This document shows positions 25,703 to 37,500 of a stretch of 64,000 nucleotides of DNA, in pieces. Each line of letters starts with the position of its first letter. Position 1 is the stretch's first letter. Origin of the DNA: Rotaria macrura (Eukaryota; Rotifera; Eurotatoria; Philodinida; Philodinidae); the NCBI GenBank assembly GCA_900239685.1, contig OENT01000239.1, positions 90,452-154,451 of the forward strand. The letters are read 5' to 3'. The notes under the pieces were generated by a model. The model saw nothing but the letters and a program-made list of their open reading frames with translations. It was not told the DNA's origin and ran no database searches. A program made the translations under genes and the position numbers.

Positions 25703-25800
25703 AGGGTGTGGGTGTGTGGCTGTGGGCTGTGGCTGTGGGTGGGTGTGGGGATGTTGTAGTACCCATTATTGGAACAACGTTCACACCTACACCCACATCC
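25703..25800. repeat. G-rich TGTGGG tract with C-rich inverted partner
   Basis: 25703-25752 is a degenerate tandem of TGTGGG and variants. After a short spacer, 25780-25800 carries the complementary CACACC/ACACCCACA sense. The inner 23-base arms pair at 17 positions and include GTTGT/ACAAC next to the loop, so the block can fold into a hairpin. TGTGGG is, to my knowledge, the bdelloid telomere repeat. The G-rich then C-rich order is that of an end-to-end telomere join, but a simple-sequence foldback is an equally good explanation. Confidence 0.6.
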
Positions 25801-26395
25801 TTATACCAATTGCTTTTCTAATATGTTGTGTTATGAAGCGTAAATAAATAAGAGAACAGTCTTAAATCTAAGCTAATAGCAAAACATACGATAACGGAAA
25901 CAATTGGTTTAAATCGTCGCAAATAAATTTATGTTTTAGTGAATTTCGATGAATTTGAGTGGTTAATTGGGATTCTCTGTGATTTTGAATGAGTTCCACT
26001 TATTTCCCGATGACTTTTCATTTTATGAAACTCATAAATCGTCGTTTTCTCCTTAAAAAAATATCATAATCAAACATGTGAGTTGAATTTTAAAAAAAAT
26101 TTCAAATATGGCTTCACTCATGGATTTGAAACGAAAATTTGCGTACAAAAATGAAAGTATGACATTGAGTTGACATATGAAACGTACATATATATTTTGC
26201 GTGTTAATATTTTAATTGAGAACTATTCTTTTATTGTGAGCTATTGCTTCTATTTCTACCATGTGAGTGTCGTATGATAAAGCTTTTCACTTTGTACTTT
26301 ATCTTTCACCTTTGTTTTTCTTTTCGTTTCTCTATCTTCTACATCAACAAAGACATGATGCATGTCTTGCCAGTTTATTAAATAGTTGGTTATAA

Positions 26396-28447
26396 ATGAT
26401 CTGTCCTAACAAAACATGCGCGGCTTCATCGTGGCGATCATTTCTTTTACTAATCATCATGGTATTAACTGTTTTCACTATTCATTATATTCTACCTGTT
26501 CATGTTCCTGGCCCAATGATGCATCCAATAAAATATAAAATCATTACTGGTACTTTCAAGTTTCTGATTGACCTTGTGAGTTTTATGGAAAAAAAGCGTT
26601 TTCAAATGAAAATCATTCATTTGTCTTTGTATATGTCAGAGTCAGTTTCTCGAATCGATGATTGGCATTCCTTATTATACTACATTGAATAACATAGTTG
26701 ATTCGTGTGATCGAATAAAAATACGCTTTTTTGACAATGGTGAAGTATTGGTAAGTCGTACTAAATGCCGAATTCTTGATTTTCTCTTCTTTTCGATAGT
26801 ATCATGATCAATTCATACAAGGTGTTCTTGTTCGTGTTTATGAACCGAAAAATGCATCCAATCTATTATCTCCAGTGATTATATTTTTTCATGGTGGTGG
26901 ATTCTTTTTTGGCAGTATTTGTAAGTCATATTTAATGTCACCTTGCCCTCCTCGAAAAATAAGTTCGAATAAGATATATAGTCGTGTCGAAGAAAATTTG
27001 TGAGATATGTTGAAATTGTAGCGAAGAGAAAACAATCAAATTTTTAGTGAGTTCAGTCGAGATTTAGACGGAAAAAATTTTGAAACAAAGATCATTTTCA
27101 TGTTTTATGATTAGTATTATAAAAGAATCACATGTCTTATTCAAAAGCTACACGTTTGATTTGGCTTCTATGTTTGCATACTCTTTTGAATGAAGTAAAA
27201 CGAAAGTGTCAATAGTGATGAGCTAGAACGAGTTCTCGAGTATGTGATTGACAAATCATGAAAAGAAAAGAAAGTGAAAAATAATTTTGAGTGTTTTTCC
27301 ATTAAAAAGAAAGCGAATTTCGTAATCATATTATGATATAAATGAGTGCAAAAAAGAATCTACTGCTGAACAGTGAAATATAGTATTGATAAAGGATAAA
27401 ATTTTACACTATTTTTCAATATGTTGATCCCTATTTTCATCGAAGACAAGAGAGAGGATGGGATATTAAATTTTTGAAAATAAAACATAATCATTAATTT
27501 TCAAAGATTCACATGATACTATGACGTACCATTTGTCATTGTACACTGGTGCAAAAGTCGTGGCAGTCAAGTAAGAAATCATTTGTGAAAATGAAAATAA
27601 TCATGTTTATAAAGTCATAGTTGATTAGTTATCGGTTAACGCCAAATGTACATTTTCCAATACCAATTGAAGACAGCTTGAAAGTAACACAACATATTAT
27701 AGAAAATCATGGAGAATTTTCTATTGATCCGAAACAAGTTTTTCTCTCAGGGGATTCAGCGGGTATGTATATTCTTATAAGTAGAAATTTAATTACTATG
27801 ATTCTTTCATGAATTTTGTGTGTTCAGGAGGTAATATAGCTGTTGTAGTCGAGCGAAAATTACGTCATAGACAAAAAGCAGCTATTCGTGGTGTTATTCT
27901 TCTGTATCCATTGCTTCAACTTGTACATTATCGTTTACCATCGTATTTAACAAATCTACCACATCAAGTTCTATCACTTCTACGTGAAGATCTATTGGTA
28001 CAAGTGACAAATTTCTATTTGAATACATCGTTTACGGAAGACGAACTTTTCAATAATCAACATTTATCATACAATGATTATGAATATTTTCATTCTAAAT
28101 TCAATTTACAAATGCCAAATGAAGATCAAATTAGTGCACAATCTCATCCAGATACTCGGAAACTATTCGATGAAAATGTTTCACCATTATTGGCAGATGA
28201 TGAAATTTACCGTCATACTCCATCGACATTCATTGGTGCTTGCACATATGATGTACTTTTATCTGATTCTCAGTTATATTTTCAACGCTTACAAAAACTC
28301 AATGTAAAAGATATTATTTATAGAGAATATCATATATTTCATGGTGCAATGACATTTGTTGATTTTCCTGTTGGATTCAATGAAGCTTTTGATATTATAC
28401 ACGATTGTGCTCAGTTTATTATGAATAGAACCACGTTGAATCCATGA
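26396..28447 (+). CDS. Arylacetamide-deacetylase-like esterase, copy 1 (six exons)
   Basis: Alpha/beta hydrolase of the hormone-sensitive-lipase/AADAC family, expected to hydrolyse ester or amide lipids at the ER membrane. Exons: 26396-26575, 26640-26750, 26800-26920, 27507-27570, 27629-27762 and 27828-28447, giving 1230 nt and 409 residues. Residues about 14-34 are an N-terminal signal anchor (FLLLIIMVLTVFTIHYIL). The oxyanion-hole HGGG is at 128-131, NYRLTP precedes the nucleophile GDSAG (Ser202), and the triad is completed by Asp345 (TYDVLLSD) and His375 (IFHGAM). Every splice site is GT-AG with matching phase. An in-frame TAA directly precedes the ATG and fixes the start. The 586-bp third intron is the only long one. 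The next gene is a tandem paralogue with the same intron positions. Intact by all visible criteria. Confidence 0.92.
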
Positions 28448-28785
28448 AAAATCTAAATAGACACATATAGTGCGTTGGTCTGTGTGTGTGTGTTTCTATA
28501 TCAAATTGATTTTTATTTCGTAATACATGGAAATAGAGGCGCTATTATTATTTTTGCTAATATCAAGATTAAATTTCTCTCTATCGTGTTGATCAGACAT
28601 TGTGAACATGAAATATTCCGATGTTCGTACAATGCATGCTTAAAAAAGACAAAGAATAATAAACGATTCTTTTTCCCTTTGATTATTCTGATTGATAATC
28701 GGGTATGTTTTGATTCGATTATAAATACAGCATCGAGGTTTTCTATTTTCTTTTCAAAGAAATATCCTTTTTGTTAAGATCATAC
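28448..28785. promoter_or_regulatory. Spacer between tandem esterases with a TATA-like box
   Basis: The 338-bp gap includes a short TG repeat at 28481-28493 and a TATA-like TTATAAATA at about 28719-28727, roughly 60 bases before the ATG of the second esterase. This would suit an independent promoter, but there is no direct evidence of a transcription start. Confidence 0.35.
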
Positions 28786-30296
28786 ATGACTTGTAAGATT
28801 CAACATCTGACTGTGCTAGTAACTCTAGCAGCATGTCTTTTTGGATATCTTCTTTATGCTCCGAACAGTGACGGTATCGATCAAATCAACCGGGTTCGAT
28901 TATTAACTGCTCCAATGAAACTTGCTCATATAATTGTATGCTTTGCTCAATAATTTTTATAGCTACACGAATTCGTTTCTATAGAGTAAATTGGTTGAAT
29001 TCTTTGGTTTATCAAATCGTGTTATAGTGTTAAGGAAAACTGTTAGTCTAGTATCAATCTTGAAAGATAAAAAGATAGAAGATGCTGATCTTCAGGTACA
29101 TATAATCCGTTATTACATGATAATGTGACTCTGCTTTTCTTTCTTAGATTGAAAATACATTTATTGAAAATATACCTGTTAGAATCGTTCGACCCATCAA
29201 TGATAATAAAAATTTGCCTGCCATTGTCTACTTTCATGGTGGTGGATTTTATATGGGTACTCTAGGTAAGCACCATAAGTAGATTTATTGTGGAATTCCT
29301 ACTGAAAAAAATTAAAGATACATACAATGCCTTAACAAGTACAATAGCAAGATTAGCACATGTAGTTGTGATTTCGGTTGAGTAAGATGAATGCGGTGCA
29401 TATTTGAACAGCTTCTGATATTTGTTTATTGTATTTAGCTATCGTCTTGCACCTGAACATCCGTTTCCAGCTGGTCTCGAAGATTGTTATACTGTTGCAA
29501 AATATGTGCTCGAATATGAAAATTCAAAAAGATTACGTCTTGATCCAGCACGCATTGCATTAGCTGGTGATTCAGCAGGTAGGAATTGACCACAAGAAAA
29601 AGGATCTCATGAGAAAGTTAGTTACAATGAAATCACAATATTTTCTTTCTTCTCTTTGTAGGCGGAAGTCTTACTGCCATCGTTGCTATGCGTTTTGCTA
29701 CTCGATCAAAAAGTAGATATTCGCCTTGCCTTCAAATTCTTATTTATCCATCTTTACAATTCTTTGATATGATGCTTCCATCTTACGTTGAAGCACACTT
29801 CAGTTTTTTATACTATACAACGCATCATAAATTATCGGTCTATTTAAATGAAACGTTTGATGAGTCTTTATATATTAATAATCACACTAGTATTGAACAA
29901 AAAACCCTGTATCGTAAATATGTTGATTGGTCTTTAATTCCATGGCAATATCGAAGGAAACATAGAGAACCGACGACTAATAATCATGATGGGAATCCAA
30001 AACTAATTGAAAAAGCTCGAAAAATTCTCCATCCAGAAGTTTCTCCGTTACTCGTAGATGATCAGCAACTAGCTAAATTACCATCGACATACATATTAAC
30101 CGTTGGTCACGATCGCTTACGTGACGAAGCATTTATTTATAAAGGTCGCCTTCAACGCGTTGGTGTACAAGTTACTCATAATCATTATGAAAATACTTTT
30201 CATGGTTCAATAACTCTCTTGTATGGACTATTAGGATTGGATATTGCCCATACCATGGTCGGTGATATGGTTCAATACCTAAAGAAACAGTTATGA
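28786..30296 (+). CDS. Arylacetamide-deacetylase-like esterase, copy 2 (six exons)
   Basis: Tandem paralogue of the preceding esterase. Exons: 28786-28935, 28985-29095, 29148-29265, 29318-29381, 29439-29578 and 29662-30296, giving 1218 nt and 405 residues. The signal anchor is [17 protein letters not shown] (about 8-24). The oxyanion-hole HGGG is at 117-120, and [16 protein letters not shown] is a textbook family segment. GDSAG carries Ser193, with catalytic Asp345 (VGHDRLRDE) and His375 (FHGSI). Exons 2 and 4 have exactly the same lengths (111 and 64 nt) as in copy 1 and all intron phases agree, so the pair arose by duplication after the introns were in place. The sequences have diverged greatly, so the duplication is old or selection differs. 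All six exons are compact. The frame is open upstream from a TTG, but 28786 is the first ATG. Confidence 0.92.
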
Positions 30297-32084
30297 CAAA
30301 CTCTCAATAGTATTAAAAAGAAATTTGTTCCTTTTTTTAAACGCTATCGTTTATCACTTATTAGCTAACTACAGTACTTGATTTCATCGAAAATTTTCTT
30401 CACTAAAAATCAATCCTTAATAAGAAAAAAATATTTCTCTAACAGCTTCATTTCTATCTCTCAAATTTAATAATTACTTTTGCAAATATCAATATACTAT
30501 CTTTTCATTCATTTCTACTTGAAAATGATATGTCGATTTCTAAAAATTCACATTGAAAAACACTTTATGATATAAGTTAACTGAGAAAATACTGATCAAT
30601 ATCTCTAAACGGATACTACTAAAGGAGTTTTAACTATGTGGATGAACTAATCCCATGGAAAAATTCTGAAGTCTAAGCCATTCTAGATTTTCTATTTCTT
30701 ATGCAATAAGTTTCGTTTCGATTGAAAAACACCTATTAAACTCGAGAAGGATGATTCTATCTCAGTCTCTTATATGCTTGTAGCCGAATATTTCAACGTG
30801 TCCGTGTAGTTTCTTAATCAAGATTCTATTTAGACGAACAACTTCGAGAAGCATCAATAGCAGAGAGTAAACTATTTCATTTGTCTAAAAAATTACTTTT
30901 AACTTATCGAATTTTACATTGAAACCTTTTTATACAGTCTATTTTCAATGATAATTGATCACAAAGAATTAGTCAACTTTTATAGCGTTTTGAATGTCTA
31001 GACGACATCTCTCGAAGCCCGATTGCTGTTGTTTTAGTAGAAAATTTTCATTGTTCATCTGTGAAAGTAAGGCAAATAAATGTTAGAGAAAATTTTAGCA
31101 ACAACGACTGTTTCTAAGAGTTCGATTTTGATTAAAACAATTCGAGTCCAACAACAGATGACTAAGTTGATTTAACTAGTGTCGATGTCTCGAACTAAAA
31201 ATCACATAAAAACTAGATATTTCAAAAAAAAAGACAAATTCTAATACCATCTGAATCATCGAGTGATCGTGTACTCGGGTAAGCTTCATCATGAAAATTA
31301 ACTAAATATTTACTGATAATCATCGTTCGTACTTTCTTTTCGAATTTTAGTCTTCTAATTACTTTTAAGACATTACGTTAGGTCACTCAGATCTATGAAA
31401 ATACATTCCCTTCCATTTGATATTCTACTGATGATACAGTATTTTTAACTTATTGAGCGATTTTATCATTAGTGGGTATTCTGAAAAATTCTTCCACAAA
31501 TATAATACTCAGATATGTCTTGCAAGACAATGTAAAGCAAAGAGACAAGCATAATAGAATGTCACTTTGCAAGTGATTTACATCATATGTCACACAGTAT
31601 ATTTTCAACAAACATTCCCAAAAACGTTCCTCATAAAGCATGTGAATTCGGCATATCAATCGCGTCCTCTGTAGCCGACACATTTGCTGATTGATCAAAC
31701 TGGTTCGACCAATGATAATAGAGAGGAAACCTATACACCGAGCCATCACGAAGTATATTCTCATGACTCCTTTTTCCCAAGAAGAAAAAATGCTTAATCA
31801 CAAACGATTCTATTCTTACTCGTTTGAGAAATCATCTCTTCTCTTCCAGAAAGTTCTAGATGTCTTATTTTAGTCCGTTAAATTCTCGATCAATTATTGT
31901 TGGGAAAAAAATTTCCAATTCATATTTACGCTAGTGCAGATATTAGTCGCATTTCAAAATAAATAGAAGATTTATTGTATTTTTTGATTCTTAGGAAGAA
32001 GAAAAGTTTTATCTTACAAATATTTATTGACTTCCGAGCATACATCATATATGTACACATTGTTTCATGTCATGTTTTAGTTGA
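30297..32084. other. Intergenic, nothing recognised
   Basis: About 1.8 kb without motif-bearing frames. The opposite-strand frames around 31450-31873 overlap each other and have no family signature. I see no transposon or RNA gene. Confidence 0.5.
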
Positions 32085-33535
32085 ATGATGAATTTCTTTC
32101 GATCAAAACGCACGAAAAAATCCAAACATGATGTTCATGACTCTTCATCAGACACAGGTGCCTGTGCTTCTACTGTGCGTGACGACGCATATCAATGCGG
32201 TAATGGATTATCTCTGGAATATTTTCAAATTCAATTACAATTAGATTGTTTAATGAGAATACCCTGTCGTGAAAATGATCATGAAGAACTTATTGCTATG
32301 TTTTCCGAACAAATTGCAGATGATCAAAATGAATTACGAATGTTACTTGAATTTAAAAATAAATACTCATCGGATCGAGCTCTGTGGTGGTATCTTCAAG
32401 AATGTTTTCTATATAAAATTCTAAATTATTCGCTTGAAAGTAAAGATATTCGTAGTCTGTTTCTATTTCGAAGAATTCTTCATGATTTGAGCCAACAAAT
32501 TGAAGAACATAAATGTACAACACCATTGCATGTGTACCGAAGTCAAATAATGCCAACTGATTTACTTAATCAATGGATCAGTTCAGTTGGACAATGCGTT
32601 GTAATCGATTCATTTCTTTCAGCAACAATCGATCCTGATGTGGCACTTAGTTTTCTGAATAATAGTCGTGTATCAAAAGATAATTACTCTCGTGTATTAA
32701 TTGAAATCGATGCTGATCCTCGAATAGTTGGCTCGAAACCATTCGTTCATGTTGGCTCGCTTCGCTATGCTAAAGATAAAAACGAAGTACTTTTTATGTT
32801 TGATTCAGTATTTTTGATCAATAATATTACATGTGGAGATAATGGTGTATATACGATTGAACTGACATTATATAGTGATAATGATCATGAATTTAAACAA
32901 GTTTTTGAAGATATGAAAAAGAAATATCGTCAAGACAAGATAAATGTTCTTACATTTGTTCAATTATTGTACGATTTAGATAAATTTGAAGAAGCTGAAG
33001 AATATGCTACACAATATCTTGAAGATTTACCTTCTGATCATGAAGATACATTCCAATGTTATACTTTACTTGGTTCGATAGCTTTAGCTAGAGCAGATTT
33101 TGAAAAAAGTCTCAAATGGTATAATCAAGCACTTCAATTTCGAATGAAAAGTTTACCAAAAATGGGCGATTCCAGGATTGCAGACAGTCATGAAAATATC
33201 GGTGATGTCTATTGGAAACAAGGTAAATTCAAATGAACATTATTGATTACTCTTCTATGTCCATTCGTTTATGTATAGGTTCATATGATCTTGCACTCAA
33301 ACAATATTTTGCTTCGTTAGAAATTAAAACAGCAGTTTTTCCAGCACAGCATCCTTCTATAGCAGCAACTCTCGAAAATATTGGTCGTATTTATGAGTCT
33401 AAAAAGGATTACTCTCAAGCAGTGTCATATTTTCAAAAGGCAAACTCTATTTATCGTCATATATTTCCAGAAACCAATGATAAAATTGTACAAATCAATG
33501 AACATATACGCCGCAATATGCAGAATTTAAAATAA
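32085..33535 (+). CDS. ADP-ribosyltransferase with TPR repeats (two exons)
   Basis: 464 residues from exons 32085-33222 and 33279-33535 (1395 nt; the 56-bp intron splits a Gly codon). Residues about 97-140 (RALWWYLQECFLYKILNYSLESKD) and 148-262 form an arginine-type mono-ADP-ribosyltransferase domain. Arg152 in HVYRSQ and S179-A-T in DSFLSATI match the NAD-binding R and STS positions, and Glu234 in NEVLF is the expected catalytic Glu. The first Glu of the usual ExE motif is replaced (K232-N-E234), so arginine specificity may be lost. TPR-like repeats follow from about residue 285 (YTLLGSIALARADFEKSLKW, ENIGDVYWKQGSYDLALKQY, ENIGRIYESKKDYSQAVSYF). It lacks the N-terminal region of its relative at 1281-3155 and has a better-preserved active site. 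Likely intracellular; the target is unknown. Confidence 0.88.
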
Positions 33536-34982
33536 TATTGATCTATGAATTTGCTTTTCTCTGTTCAAAACTACTTCGACTATGAAATTGCGGTTATATG
33601 AGATCATCTATTATTCCCTCTTTAATTGTACGTTATGAATCGTTAGATTCTTTTTTTCTCATTTATTTACTATCCAATATTCAAGATATTTTTAAAATAT
33701 TAAACAGAATGTAATTATTTGAAATCATCTGTTTATCATATAATAGATAAGATATACCGATGATCAGTGTTTCTTATGATTATATTTTATGAAAAATTAC
33801 ATCAAGCTATTGCATGAGAACATGTCTAACCTATAAAAACCTATGAATTTTCTAAACAATGAGTGCATAGGAGACAAAAAACGCCAGCAAAAAAAGAACT
33901 TTATTTTCTACTCTATGAATGAGAATAAATATGATTAACGTATGTCACGATCTTCTTCAATTTTCTTTGACACCTTCCATACATTCAAGTAGATACACAA
34001 CTATACTAGCATCTTTTTCAACTCGAATCATGTTCACTGTATTCATGTGCTTCAGTGAAGTACATGAAGGATCAAATTCAACTGAATTTGACGCATGCTA
34101 TTCTCAAAGATGAATATCACGGAAAAAATTAAACTGAGTCAATTCTCATTAGTACAAAGAATAAAATGATCGGATATTTGAAATAATAGTAAGTTACCAT
34201 TTCGCTAAATCAGGGCTCCGGTTCAGTCGATGAAACATTCACTTTCTACCCATGATTTACTCCGGAGGACTTTCAAATGAGTGAATAATAGTGATTGATG
34301 GTCTACTGAATCTGAAAACAATGGCAACTTTAGAATAAATACATTTTTTTCCTCTCCTCTTCTTACATACTAAAGGCAACAATATTGGAATTTCTATCAA
34401 AATCTCGTGAATAGAAAGTAAAATCGGTTTATTTCTTTTAAATATATTAACTTAATTTATTAGATGGAATTTTTTTCCTCCTGATAAGTTCAATTTTCTA
34501 CTTGCTGATATGCATGTTTCAATGTAAATACGATAAACAAGATTATATTTTCAAGCTTGACTTTTTAGTCATGTAGTACAAACTCATCCTGATCTATGAA
34601 TCGATGCATATCTTTGTTCTACAGGGCTTGTGTTGATTATAAGTACAACCATAACTATTACTTCCAATAGATGGCAGTTTCATTCGATTTTATGTATGAA
34701 TATTGATCGAATGAGTGCCTGTCTTTTTATCGATTATATTATTTTTGCTAGACTGCATTGTTGTGAAAATTAATTCCTAGAGATCACATAATTATGCATT
34801 TTCATTCTAAAAAATGAAATGAAATAAATCAATTAATTAACATATATTCAAGCAGGCAATGTGACTCATCAATCAGTAGCGTCATCAGAAAAAGTTTATT
34901 GTTGTTGTTTTATATAGCTGAAAGCAAGCGAGCAAATAAATAAATATATATATATATATCTTTGAATATAGTAATTAACGAT
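33536..34982. other. Intergenic with a short TA repeat
   Basis: About 1.4 kb with no supported gene. The frame at 33919-34113 has no motif. A TA dinucleotide tract lies at 34944-34959, just upstream of the thioesterase gene. Confidence 0.5.
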
Positions 34983-35718
34983 ATGACTGATCCATCAGAT
35001 GTAGTTGAATTACCAGCGATACCAGCTGATGCACCCGAATGGGTCCGTGCATTGCCAACAAATGGTCGCTTTGTTGATCGAACAAAACTTTATGATATAA
35101 CCGGTCATCTTTTATTTGATTCATTACTCAATTCAAATGGTATTCGACACTTTTTTTATTTTATGAGTACTGAAAAACAAGCAGAACGTGTATTGAAAGC
35201 ATTTAATGGCCTATCAACAAGTCCACCGATACACGATGACCCAATCAATCAGGATAAAGCAGAAGTCTATGTTGCCTTTCATCTTGGTGAAGGTATCTGT
35301 GGACATAGAGGCATTGTGTAAGTTTTGGATATTCATTTTTACAATTAACTTATCTTAACCGGAACTTTTAATAGACATGGAGGACTTACAGCCACGATGA
35401 TCGATGAAGTCAGTGGTGCAGCTGCGTAAGTCGATTGTTCTTTTACCGTCGAAAAATAAAATGGCAATTAATTTTTTTTAAAATAGATTTTCCTGTGTTG
35501 GTCCTTGTTTTACGGCTAATCTTAACATTGATTATGTTAAACCATTATTAACACCTGTGTGGGTTTTAGTTCGAGCTCATGTAGAACGTCATGAAGGTCG
35601 CAAAGTATACGTTCATTCTTCGGTAGAAAATGGCGAAGGTGAAATTTATGCCAAAGCTGTAGTTCTTTTTATCAAACCGAAAATGTCCGTCCAAGAGCTT
35701 ATGCAATCAAATTCATAA
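34983..35718 (+). CDS. Hotdog-fold thioesterase superfamily protein (three exons)
   Basis: 205 residues from exons 34983-35317, 35375-35425 and 35487-35718 (618 nt, all GT-AG, phases consistent). The central segment GHRGIVHGGLTATMIDEVSG, around residues 106-125, is the PaaI/4HBT-type signature: HGG starts the long central helix and the Asp/Glu of IDE is the usual catalytic acid. The C-terminal strands (NLNIDYVKPLLTP, RAHVERHEGRKVYVHSSVE, EIYAKAVVLFI) have the pattern of the hotdog sheet. The natural substrate is probably an acyl-CoA, but which one cannot be told. No targeting peptide is evident. The frame is open upstream from a TTG, but 34983 is the first ATG. Confidence 0.85.
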
Positions 35719-36283
35719 TTAAAACATTCAAATTTTTATTTATTCTTCTCCAATTTGAATGTTTATCTTCTAGTCGAATTTATTCGTATCGGTGTGTAGT
35801 AAAATGTAACTGGCATTTTAAGTTAGAAATTCTTCGAATAGATGATTACAAATAGCAATATGTTTTTGTCAGTAAAATTAAGTTTTTCATTCTGAATAAT
35901 ACGATAAATATCCCAATCATCTATTGTATGTGTCTGTTCGATGGAAATTTCTAACTTAACATTTTTTAATCTTACTAATCCAGAATCTCGTCATTCAAAG
36001 AATTAGAATCATTCCTTTGTTGTCATTTTGTCTCGTATTATTTTATTTATCGACTTTTTTTTCGCACGTAAATGTCAGACAATTTTAAAAAACAAAAAAA
36101 AAGAGACCTCAAATTATCACATATTCTTCTATTACAATATTTTATTCTATCTTCAGATACATAATTATTTATTGCAATTAGGCGAATGTCTTTTGTTTTT
36201 CATCAATAAGACATTCGACGAGCAATGATTATTCTCCAGTTTATATTTTACGAATTAATCATACACAAACATTTTCTTCTCAT
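35719..36283. other. Intergenic, nothing recognised
   Basis: A 565-bp spacer. A small frame at 36028-36228 is AT-driven and has no motif. It probably contains the thioesterase 3' end and the promoter of the metallophosphoesterase gene. Confidence 0.5.
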
Positions 36284-37500
36284 ATGAAGACAGCTAATGT
36301 TTTCTGTTATCAAACTATGCTACATTTTCTGGCTAAAATAGTTTGTTTGATATTATTTTTATTTGTTTATTGTGAATTTTTGATTTATTATTTTGTTCTC
36401 CTGGGTTGTTCATGGCCGCAATTGTCTAAAATTGATCAAGATTTTACAGTTAGACCACCTAGTGATCCAAATAAAAAACCGTTACATGTCATGTTCATTG
36501 CTGATACTCATTTACTTGGTTCACGTGAAGGTCATTGGTTTGATAAATTACGTCGTGAATGGCAAATGTATCGTTCATTTCAATCAGCACGTTTTCTATT
36601 TGAACCTGATGCTATTTTCTTTCTCGGTGATGTAACTGATGAAGGCAAATGGTGTTCCGATCAGGAATGGACAAAGACTATTGAACGTTTTCATTCATTA
36701 TTTTCTGTTCCAACTGATACGAAATTATATGTACTTGCTGGAAATCATGACATTGGCTTTCACTATGATGTATCAGATGGTCGTTTAGAGCGTTTTGAAA
36801 AATCATTTAAAGCTCCTCATGTACGTTTAGTAACCATTGATGATGACAATATTGATTTTGTATTAATCAATTCGATGGCATTCGAAGGTGATCAATGTCG
36901 TTTATGTGAACGCGCTGAAAAAGAACTTGATGGTATCGTTAATCAACTTCGTTCATCTGAAACAATGACTAAACCAGTTTTATTGTCACATTTTCCATTA
37001 TATCGAGTGTCAGATGCTAATTGCTCACTAAGAAAACAAGTAAAGGAAAATCTCAATTCCTCTTACAGATTTTATTTTTAGTTGTATGTTTGTTTTTATC
37101 ATAGTCTTCTTCGCGATTTATTCCACACAAACAACGTTATGATGTTTTATCTCAAGAAGCATCTGAAAATCTTCTAAACAAAATTAAACCACGGTTTGTG
37201 TTTACGGGTCATACACACGATTTTTGTTTTACAGAACATGTTGATGCGAAAGGTAAAAGAATTCCTGAATGGACAGTTCCATCATTTTCTTGGCGAAATC
37301 GTGATGATCCATCATTGATGCTACTATCGATCACAACAAATAATGGGCAAGTATCACATTGCCGTTTACCACGTGAATCTACTGTTTTTTGGTCATACGG
37401 CATTGGTGCTTTTCTGTTAATATTTTATGTATTGTTCGGAGGACGGAGGCCATTCTGTTTATTTGCTTTTTGTTTCTTGAGAAAAAGAATTAAAATATAA
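36284..37500 (+). CDS. MPPE1: Metallophosphoesterase 1-like (PGAP5-like) membrane enzyme
   Basis: 383 residues from exons 36284-37039 and 37105-37500 (756 + 396 nt, phase 0). The order of metal-binding motifs is that of calcineurin-type phosphoesterases: IADTH (Asp74, His76), FLGDVTDEG (Asp116), LAGNHD (Asn154, His155), LLSHFPLY (His236) and FTGHTH (287-290). Hydrophobic segments flank the domain at about 17-40 and 354-374, which matches MPPE1/PGAP5, an ER/Golgi membrane enzyme. The known role of that family is removal of an ethanolamine-phosphate side chain from the GPI anchor during ER exit. Motif spacing and text such as YDVLSQEASENLL support MPPE1 over the yeast Cdc1 branch. The short C-terminal tail is basic (RKRIKI). 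The intron was placed at CAA|GTAAAG because reading on runs into a stop and loses the family sequence. Confidence 0.9.

Larger units (their letters stand above)
10649..26395. other. 15.7-kb gene desert
   Basis: No gene is supported on either strand. The longest frames are 60-104 residues, low-complexity and without motifs. Recognisable contents are a p53-family-like double CATG site at 15555-15574, perfect hairpins at 15388-15418, 21038-21055 and 21910-21935, a decayed mariner transposase at 24480-25210, a degenerate repeat patch at 25398-25500 (recurring GTCAG/ACCC words) and a G-rich hairpin at 25703-25800. It could be regulatory DNA for the neighbouring neuropeptide gene, an old transposon graveyard, or hold an RNA gene I cannot see by eye. 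AGACATG-ATG-CATGTCT at 26351-26367 lies just upstream of the next gene. Confidence 0.5.

Noticed and set aside
28481-28493. TG repeat considered as telomeric repeat
   Set aside because: Plain dinucleotide repeat without the GGG blocks of a telomere unit.
34944-34959. TA tract considered as a TATA box
   Set aside because: Simple AT microsatellite; similar tracts occur in several non-promoter places (near 41980 and 42785).
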